Shown one piece after another: positions 58,808-64,000 of a stretch of 64,000 bases of DNA. The DNA is taken from contig NZ_JACHHG010000015.1 in NCBI RefSeq assembly GCF_014202645.1, positions 24,070 through 88,069 of the forward strand. The letters are read 5' to 3'. Numbering within the stretch: the first letter of the stretch is position 1; every line of letters begins with the position of its first letter. Under the pieces are notes generated by a model that was given only the letters and a program-made list of their open reading frames with translations, was not told where the DNA came from and made no database searches. Both the position numbers and the translations under genes were made by a program. The stretch comes from Deinobacterium chartae. Lineage in GTDB: Bacteria > Deinococcota > Deinococci > Deinococcales > Deinococcaceae.

Positions 58808-59943
58808 CCCGCGACCTGCCCACCCTCGAGGTGGTCGGCCTGATGAGCGGAACCTCCGCCGACGGGGTGGACGCGGTTCGCGTGCGCCTCAGCGGCTTCG
58901 GTTACGGCCCGGGCGGCTGGCGGCGTGGCCAGGTCAAGCTGCTGGCACACGCCGCGCGGCCCTACCCGGCCGAACTGCGCGCGCAGGTGCTGGCCGCCAT
59001 GCGCTCGGAGCTGACCACCCGCGACCTCGCCCAGCTGCACTACGATCTGGGCGAGGTGCTGGCGGCGGCGGCCCTCGAGGTGAGCGCGGGCGCGGACCTG
59101 ATCGCCTCGCACGGTCAGACGGTCTACCACATCCCCGAGCTGGACCGCGCGCGCGGCTGGCACACGCGCGCCACTTGGCAGCTCGGGGAGGCCAGCGTGA
59201 TCGCCGAGGCCACCGGCATCGACGTGATGGCCGACTTCCGCCCGGCAGACCTCGCCGCCGGAGGGCAGGCGGCCCCGCTGGTGCCGTTTGCCGACTGGCT
59301 GCGCTTCGCGCGCACCGGGGAACGCGTCGCGGTGCACAACCTGGGCGGCATCTCCAACCTGACCTACCTGCCCGGAGACGACCCGGCGGGTGTGATCGCC
59401 TTTGATACCGGCCCGGCCAACTGCCTGCTCGACGAACTGGCGGCCCGCGCGGGGCTGCAGTACGACCCGGGCGGCGAGATCGCCGCGCGGGGCCGGGTGC
59501 ACACCGACTTGCTGGCCGACTGGCTGGCCGCCGACTCCTACCTGCGCCTGCCCCCGCCCAAGTCCACCGGGCGCGAACGCTACCACCTGCGAGCTCTGAC
59601 CGGCCTGGAGGCCCTGCCGCTCGAGGACGCGCTGGCCACCGCCACCGCCTTCGTAGCCCAGAGCGTCGCGGGGGCTTACCGCGACTTCCTGCCCGACCTG
59701 CCCGAGCGGATCGTGCTGGCCGGAGGCGGGGCGCGCAACGCCACGCTGGTCCGCGAGATCGCCTCGAGGCTGCCCGAGGTGCAAGTCACGGCCCTAGAAC
59801 CCCTCGAGGCCCAGACCCGCGAGGCGGTGGCCTTCGCGCTGCTGGGCTACGCGGGCTACCTGGGCCTGCCGAACGTCCTGCCCGGAACGACCGGGGCGCG
59901 GCGTGCGGTGATCGCCGGGAAACTCACCCGGGCCGCACTTTAA
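58804..59943 (+). CDS. anmK: Anhydro-N-acetylmuramic acid kinase
   Basis: 379 aa. Opens and phosphorylates 1,6-anhydroMurNAc to MurNAc-6-phosphate, the substrate of MurQ. Family blocks: GLMSGTSADGVDAV, ASHGQTVYH, DFRPADLAAGGQAAPLVP, NLGGISNLTYL, FDTGPANCLLDE and PPKSTGRE. GTG start in GTGA overlap with murQ. Its presence implies that lytic-transglycosylase products (anhydro ends) are recycled. Last gene of the operon. Confidence 0.95.
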   Translation: MTRDLPTLEVVGLMSGTSADGVDAVRVRLSGFGYGPGGWRRGQVKLLAHAARPYPAELRAQVLAAMRSELTTRDLAQLHYDLGEVLAAAALEVSAGADLIASHGQTVYHIPELDRARGWHTRATWQLGEASVIAEATGIDVMADFRPADLAAGGQAAPLVPFADWLRFARTGERVAVHNLGGISNLTYLPGDDPAGVIAFDTGPANCLLDELAARAGLQYDPGGEIAARGRVHTDLLADWLAADSYLRLPPPKSTGRERYHLRALTGLEALPLEDALATATAFVAQSVAGAYRDFLPDLPERIVLAGGGARNATLVREIASRLPEVQVTALEPLEAQTREAVAFALLGYAGYLGLPNVLPGTTGARRAVIAGKLTRAAL

Positions 59944-59964
59944 ACGCCGGCCCTTTGCTCCGCG

Positions 59965-60001
59965 CCGGGTGGAAGCTGCAGCTCAGGTTCCACCCGGTTT
60001 G
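59965..60001 (+). terminator. Terminator of the muropeptide operon
   Basis: A 10-bp perfect stem CCGGGTGGAA/TTCCACCCGG (59965-59974, 59988-59997) followed by TTTG. The stop codon of the convergent 117-aa gene (59983-59985) lies in its loop. Confidence 0.7.
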
Positions 60002-60336
60002 TGCGTGGGCAACGGAATCGATGCGAGGTCGGGCCCGTCGCAGGCGGTCTGCTCCTCGAGGTCCGAGGCACGCTCGGTGAGGCGCTCGACCTCGCGCGCA
60101 AGGGCACGGGCACGCCGGGCACCCTCGCGCAGCGCGGCGAGCGAGGCGTCCAGATCCTCGAAGTGCAGACGCAGTTCCGGCGAGTCAGGATCGAGCGAGA
60201 GGGTAGCGCGGTAGTACAGCCCAATGGCCCGTTCAAGGACCTCAAGCGGCGTATCACCGGTCAGTTGGCAGAGATGCTCGAGTTGCTGGCGTCGCTCGTC
60301 GTTCAGCGGCAGAGCGGCAAGAGGCAGGGTGTCCAT
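59983..60336 (-). CDS. Hypothetical protein with coiled coil, 117 aa
   Basis: N-terminal LNDERRQQLEHLCQLTGDTPLEVLERAIGLYYRA resembles a small ribbon-helix or TPR-like helix pair. Residues about 60-100 (LDASLAALREGARRARALAREVERLTERASDLEEQ) are a strong coiled-coil candidate. No signal peptide. The start has no clear ribosome site. Function unknown; its position between anmK and the kinase gene gives no firm clue. Confidence 0.5.
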   Translation of the reverse strand: MDTLPLAALPLNDERRQQLEHLCQLTGDTPLEVLERAIGLYYRATLSLDPDSPELRLHFEDLDASLAALREGARRARALAREVERLTERASDLEEQTACDGPDLASIPLPTHKPGGT

Positions 60337-60435
60337 GCTTCAGCTTGGTCCGAGCGCTCATGGCTGGGGTGGGGAGCGGTTAAAGAGGTCTTGCGCTACC
60401 CCTGCGCGGTCGTTTAGGGGCTCCCGGCTGCTCCT

Positions 60436-61287
60436 TTACACCCGCAGGCGCTCGGCCTCGAGGACGGCCGCCTCGAGCGGACCCATGCGCGGTTCGATGC
60501 GGCCCTCGAGCTCGGTGAGCCGCAGCAGCGCCGGAGCCAGACCGCCCCACACGCCGACTTGCACAGCCGCGCTCTCGGCGCGCAGTTCGGCCACCAGGCG
60601 GCGGCACAGCGCAGCCCAGTTCTCCAGCACCGCCGCCGCCCCGGCGTCGCCTGCGGCGTGCGCCTCGAGCAGCAGCGGCGCGAAACGGGCGTAGTCGCCC
60701 GAGGCCTTGCCGCGTGCCCAGTCCATCACGGCGCGGGGGCTCTCGAACTCGGCGCGCAGTCGCGCGGCCAGCGGGGTGTCCTCGCCGTTTTCCCAGGCGG
60801 CCAGTCCCAGCCGCAGCGCCTCGAGTCCCAGGTCCGCGCCGCCGCCGCGCTCGAGCGGAAAACCCCAGCCGTTGCGGCGCAGCAACCGTCCGTCGCGCGC
60901 GCGGGCCAGCGCGATGCAGCCGGTGCCCAGCATCAGCAGCACGCCGGGCTCCCCGCCGAAAAAGGCCCGCAGGGTCAAGGTCGAGTCACCCTCGGCGCTG
61001 AGGGCCGCGTACGGGTGCGGCGGCGCGGTGAACGCGGCGATGTCGGCCTCGGTGGCCAGCCCCGCCACCCCGGCGTGCAGGCTCACCCGGGCCGGCTCGA
61101 AGGGCAGCCCGGCAGCGGCGAACGCCCGGCGCACCGCCGCCTCGAGCGCGGCGCGGGCCGCCTCGAGGCCCACCTGCCTGGGGTTGGCGCTGCCCGCCAC
61201 GCCTTCGCCCAGCACGGTCCCGTCCAGGGTCAGGCGGGCGCGGCAGCTTGTTCCGCCTGCATCTACTCCTACGGCAAAAGTCCTCAT
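60436..61287 (-). CDS. BadF/BadG-family amino-sugar kinase (MurK/GlcNAc kinase-like)
   Basis: 283 aa. VGVDAGGTSCRARL is the phosphate-1 loop; GVAGLATEAD, LGTGCIALARARDG (phosphate-2 loop) and GVWGGLAPAL (adenosine) complete the ASKHA fold. BadF-type kinases such as Clostridium MurK phosphorylate both MurNAc and GlcNAc. That would supply the MurNAc-6-phosphate that MurQ needs after NamZ releases free MurNAc, so it fits the locus although it is on the opposite strand. The ATG directly follows the TAG of the upstream gene. Substrate assignment is inferred. Confidence 0.8.
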   Translation of the reverse strand: MRTFAVGVDAGGTSCRARLTLDGTVLGEGVAGSANPRQVGLEAARAALEAAVRRAFAAAGLPFEPARVSLHAGVAGLATEADIAAFTAPPHPYAALSAEGDSTLTLRAFFGGEPGVLLMLGTGCIALARARDGRLLRRNGWGFPLERGGGADLGLEALRLGLAAWENGEDTPLAARLRAEFESPRAVMDWARGKASGDYARFAPLLLEAHAAGDAGAAAVLENWAALCRRLVAELRAESAAVQVGVWGGLAPALLRLTELEGRIEPRMGPLEAAVLEAERLRV

Positions 61288-61779
61288 CTAGCGCATTGTG
61301 CCACGCTCGGCCGTCAGGTAACGCGCGCGCGCCGCCTCGAGGAAACGGGCGTGCTCGAGGTTCAGGTACACGCGGGTCTGACCTCCAGGACCCAGTCTCA
61401 GTTCGGCCTGCGCCGGGCCGACGCGGGTGGGCCGTGCGTGCACGCGAACCTCGGTCCAGGGCAGTTGCACCGGGCGCAGGGCCGAAGCCAGCGGTCGCCC
61501 GCCCGCCAGGTAAAGGCCGCCCGGCTCTGCGGCGACCCACAGCGTGGCGCCGCGAACGTGGACGGCCGAAAAGCGCACCGGAATCCGCCGCAGTTCGCTC
61601 GAGGGGCGTAGGGCCACCGCGTAGAGCGGATAAATCCGGTTCCAACCCGAAGTCCAGCGCAGCACCGGGTTCATCAGCAGCACGATCACGGCGGCCAGCA
61701 ACAGCAGCGCGGTCAGGATCGCCGCGATCAGCAAGATCGCATCCGCCGCAGAAAGCCGCAGGACTTGGGGCCAGCTCAT
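61288..61779 (-). CDS. Membrane-anchored hypothetical protein, 163 aa
   Basis: One long N-terminal hydrophobic span (DAILLIAAILTALLLLAAVIVLLM) and a soluble domain of about 120 residues, rich in beta-type sequence (RIPVRFSAVHVRGATLWVAAEPGGLYL; VYLNLEHARFLEAARARYL), recalling a PH-like or bacterial membrane-flanked domain. I cannot name the family. It abuts the sugar kinase with no gap (TAGATG), so the two are co-transcribed. Confidence 0.55.
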   Translation of the reverse strand: MSWPQVLRLSAADAILLIAAILTALLLLAAVIVLLMNPVLRWTSGWNRIYPLYAVALRPSSELRRIPVRFSAVHVRGATLWVAAEPGGLYLAGGRPLASALRPVQLPWTEVRVHARPTRVGPAQAELRLGPGGQTRVYLNLEHARFLEAARARYLTAERGTMR

Positions 61780-61835
61780 GCCCCCACCTTAAACAGGCGG
61801 GGATGAAAGCGCCCTGAAGCGGGCGGCGCGTGGGC

Positions 61836-62795
61836 CTAGACCTCCTGGCGCAGCGCCGGGGCCGGCTGCGGCGTGAAGGTCGGCCCGTGTACCACCGGTC
61901 CGTCCTCGGTCCACTCGAGGCGGTCGATGCACATGCGCCGCCCGGTCTTGTCCGCGTCCCAGGCGTGGTACACGATGTAGTCCGACCCACCAGGTCCTTG
62001 CACCACCGAGTTATGCCCCGGGCCGATCACGTGCGGCGGCACCGAGCGCAGCAGCAGCGGCCCTTCCCTGGGCTCGTAAAAAGGGCCCAGCGGATGGTCG
62101 GCCACCGCGTACGACACCCCGTAGTTCGGCTGTTCCCAGGCGCCGCCCGAGTAAAAGCAGTAGTACCGCCCACCGTGCTCGCGCACAAACGGGCCCTCGA
62201 GGGTATGCCAGTCGTACACGCCGCCGTACATCGCGCGCCCCATCTGGTAGATCTGCCAGTCGGCGCTGGCACGCAGCACCGTGTGCGGGTTCCCCTCGAG
62301 GGTCAGCATGTCGGTCAGGCGGTCCACCACCAGCGCGGTTCCCACCCGCTCCCCGTCGAGGAAGTCGCGGGCGTAATACAGGTACCACTGACCGTCTGCG
62401 TCGCGGAACGGATGGGCATCGATGGTAAAGGGGTCATCGGGGGTGAGGATGCGGCCCTGGTCGTGGTAGGGACCCTCGGGCCGCTCGGCGACCGCAACGC
62501 GCAGCTGGTGGCCTTTGTCGCCCAGCCCGGCCGAGTAGTACATGTAAAACCGGCCGTCGTGACAGGCAACCTCGGGCGCCCAGTAATCGCGGGCCTGCGG
62601 GTCGGGCAGGCGTTCGAGCGCTCCGCCCAGCGAGGTCCAGTGCACCAGGTCCGGTGAGCGCAACACCTCGAAGGCGCGGTCTCCCTGGTGCTCGGGCGTG
62701 CCGGTCCCGAAGGCGTAAAAGGTGTCCTCGTGGCGCAGCACGAACGGATCGGCAAAGTACCCGTCGTAAACCGGGTTGGTGTAGGTGTCGGTCAT
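61836..62795 (-). CDS. Glycoside hydrolase family 43-like enzyme
   Basis: 319-aa five-bladed beta-propeller. The catalytic triad regions are visible: TNPVYDGYFADPFVL (base Asp), FTIDAHPF (pKa-modulating Asp) and WHTLEGPFVREHGGRYY (acid Glu). DYWAPEV is another family block. Typical activities are arabinosidase or xylosidase. No signal peptide, so it should cleave an imported oligosaccharide. ATG 62795 follows GGAAGGAAA. It lies 28 bp downstream of the M24 gene in the same direction, so probably one operon. Confidence 0.85.
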   Translation of the reverse strand: MTDTYTNPVYDGYFADPFVLRHEDTFYAFGTGTPEHQGDRAFEVLRSPDLVHWTSLGGALERLPDPQARDYWAPEVACHDGRFYMYYSAGLGDKGHQLRVAVAERPEGPYHDQGRILTPDDPFTIDAHPFRDADGQWYLYYARDFLDGERVGTALVVDRLTDMLTLEGNPHTVLRASADWQIYQMGRAMYGGVYDWHTLEGPFVREHGGRYYCFYSGGAWEQPNYGVSYAVADHPLGPFYEPREGPLLLRSVPPHVIGPGHNSVVQGPGGSDYIVYHAWDADKTGRRMCIDRLEWTEDGPVVHGPTFTPQPAPALRQEV

Positions 62796-62823
62796 GCGTT
62801 TCCTTCCGGATGCGGAGAATGTT

Positions 62824-63915
62824 TCAGCGCTCGAGCACCAGGGGCCGTTTCAGTCCCGCGTGCTCCACTACGGGCCAGCGGGGATCCACGGTCAACACCT
62901 CGAGGCGGCCATCCTCGTGCAGCAGCATGGTGTCTTCGAGCTTGGCACCGCGCAGGCTGGGGTTCCAGGCCAGGGCGGTGCCCGCCTCGAGGGTCACGGC
63001 CGTGCCGGGCGCTGCGACCACCTCGCGGGCGAGGTATCCCGTAGAGCCGCCCTGGTGATGCTCACGGATCGCTTCCGGATAGCCAGCCACCCGGTACGCA
63101 GCCTCGAGGGCGGCGTACACCTCGCTGAGCAGCGCTCCGGGGCGGCTGGCCTCGAGGGCGGCGCCTTCGATGTCCAGCAGGGCCGCGTGCCTGCGGCGGT
63201 CCGCTTCGGGCAGCGTGTCAAAGGCCACGAAGCGGGTGAGGTTGGCGAACAGGCCCGCGCCGCGCGCGCAGAACACCATCATGGCCCGCGCGCCCAGACG
63301 GTCGCCGCGCGCGGTGGCGTGACGGTACAGCGGCAGGCGCCGCTCGCCTGCCACCAGGGTCAGGCACGGCTCGAGGCCGCAGGCCAGCAGGGCCTCGGCC
63401 CCCGCCCCGGCGAGTTCGTACTCGGTCCAGTCGGGCTGCGCCGCCTCGAGGGCCTCGGTCATGGCCTGCGCGGCCCGGCGGCCCACCTCGCGGTAGCGCG
63501 CGATCTCCGGCGCAAGCAGGCGGCGCTTGGCGGCCATGAGCGCCGGAGGCAGCGGTCCCTCGGCGCCGCTGGGGCGGTCGGAGAGCACACGTCCACCCCT
63601 GGCCGCTTCACGCACGAAAGCGTCGCGCAGCGACCCTTCGGCCCAGGGATGAGCGAAGACCTCGAAGTTTACGGGGAGTTCCTCGTCGCGCAGCCGTCCC
63701 GCCTCGATCTCGTCGGTCAGAACCCAGGCTGCGTCCAAGGTCACCAGCACCTCGGCCACCCCGGTTTCGGCGGAGAGCAGCACGGTGGGGCTGCCGCCCG
63801 CCGTGGCCCAGGCGAACCAGTCGGTGCCGCGCAGGCGCGCGGCGGCAGCCCCGGCCTCCTGCAGGACCTCGCGCACCCGCGCGAGCTTGAAGGCAACTTC
63901 GGCCTCGTGGCTCAC
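62824..63915 (-). CDS. M24 (aminopeptidase P/creatinase-fold) family protein with degenerate metal site
   Basis: 363 aa. An N-terminal creatinase-like domain (about 1-120) and a C-terminal pita-bread domain: LAPEIARYREVGRRAAQAMTEAL, EYELAGAGAEALL, HHQGGSTGYLARE (His ligand position) and KLEDTMLLHEDG (Glu). The strand that normally carries the two Asp ligands reads GARAMMVFCARGAGLFANLTRF, with neither Asp where D..A.YDGY..D(I/L)TR is expected. It may be a non-hydrolytic or altered member. GTG 63915 overlaps the upstream gene's stop. Confidence 0.75.
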   Translation of the reverse strand: MSHEAEVAFKLARVREVLQEAGAAAARLRGTDWFAWATAGGSPTVLLSAETGVAEVLVTLDAAWVLTDEIEAGRLRDEELPVNFEVFAHPWAEGSLRDAFVREAARGGRVLSDRPSGAEGPLPPALMAAKRRLLAPEIARYREVGRRAAQAMTEALEAAQPDWTEYELAGAGAEALLACGLEPCLTLVAGERRLPLYRHATARGDRLGARAMMVFCARGAGLFANLTRFVAFDTLPEADRRRHAALLDIEGAALEASRPGALLSEVYAALEAAYRVAGYPEAIREHHQGGSTGYLAREVVAAPGTAVTLEAGTALAWNPSLRGAKLEDTMLLHEDGRLEVLTVDPRWPVVEHAGLKRPLVLER

Positions 63916-64000
63916 ACTTTCACCTCGCGGAGTTCTCTGGCCTTGTGCTCGGGCAAGGTGTCATTCGCGAACACCCCCGCCCCCAACTCGGTACCGGCCA
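63912..64000 (-). CDS. Unidentified gene, C-terminal 29 residues only
   Basis: The frame ending in TGA at 63912-63914 reads GTELGAGVFANDTLP then EHKARELREVKV. The rest lies beyond the window. The GTGTGA overlap with the M24 gene start marks it as the upstream member of the same operon (unknown-M24-GH43). Too little is visible to name it. Confidence 0.5.
   Translation of the reverse strand, partial: AGTELGAGVFANDTLPEHKARELREVKV

Overview
The window is GC-rich (roughly two thirds G+C by eye), densely packed bacterial chromosome with short intergenic gaps, many stop/start overlaps (ATGA, GTGA, TGATG) and no IS elements, rRNA, tRNA or CRISPR that I could see. Gene content and promoter style point to Deinococcota, most likely Deinococcales. 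The indications are an EF-G-like second GTPase, an M29 aminopeptidase, a futalosine-pathway gene, long-form RmlA, and above all many genes whose -10 hexamer (TAnnnT) lies only 5-9 nt before the start codon, the signature of leaderless transcription common in Deinococcus. The species cannot be fixed from the sequence alone.

1-26.8 kb is mostly housekeeping: rph (partial), murI, a multi-cluster ferredoxin protein, zwf, a YkgJ-type protein, glyA, a YcaQ-like DNA glycosylase, a MOSC gene remnant, a nucleoside hydrolase with its LacI regulator and operator, prfB with its programmed frameshift, a SRPBCC protein, small hypotheticals, a META-domain protein, a polysaccharide deacetylase and MFS pair, a GT2/GT4 glycosyltransferase pair, gltX, ftsY, a dynamin-like GTPase, a NUDIX hydrolase, a pyrE/SpoIIM-like/mqnB cluster, a nitroreductase and long-form rmlA.

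26.8-33.9 kb is a regulated uptake operon: a FadR-type GntR regulator with two TGGT-N3-ACCA operators, a peptide-type ABC binding protein and two permeases, gamma-glutamyltransferase, a TauE/SafE permease and a DUF1634 protein. It suggests uptake and cleavage of gamma-glutamyl compounds. 33.9-35.8 kb holds a second, paralogous GT2/GT4 pair. 36.3-40.3 kb is the acetate module (acs, actP, DUF485). Then come the EF-G-like GTPase, a UTRA GntR regulator, a Gfo/Idh/MocA oxidoreductase and an M29 aminopeptidase.

46.1-61.3 kb is the most interesting part: an apparent peptidoglycan (muropeptide) scavenging and recycling locus. A UTRA-type GntR regulator (minus) faces a plus-strand series of ABC binding protein, two permeases, a second paralogous binding protein, a GHL10 (DigH-like) secreted glycosidase, NamZ (DUF1343), NagZ, an AmiE-like serine amidase, MurQ and AnmK. 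A BadF-type MurNAc/GlcNAc kinase lies just beyond on the other strand. The NamZ-NagZ-AmiE-MurQ set matches the Bacillus subtilis MurNAc operon, but the PTS transporter is replaced by ABC components and AnmK is added, and the hydrolases lack signal peptides. The window ends with a GH43 enzyme, an M24-fold protein with degenerate metal ligands, and the 3' end of an unidentified gene.
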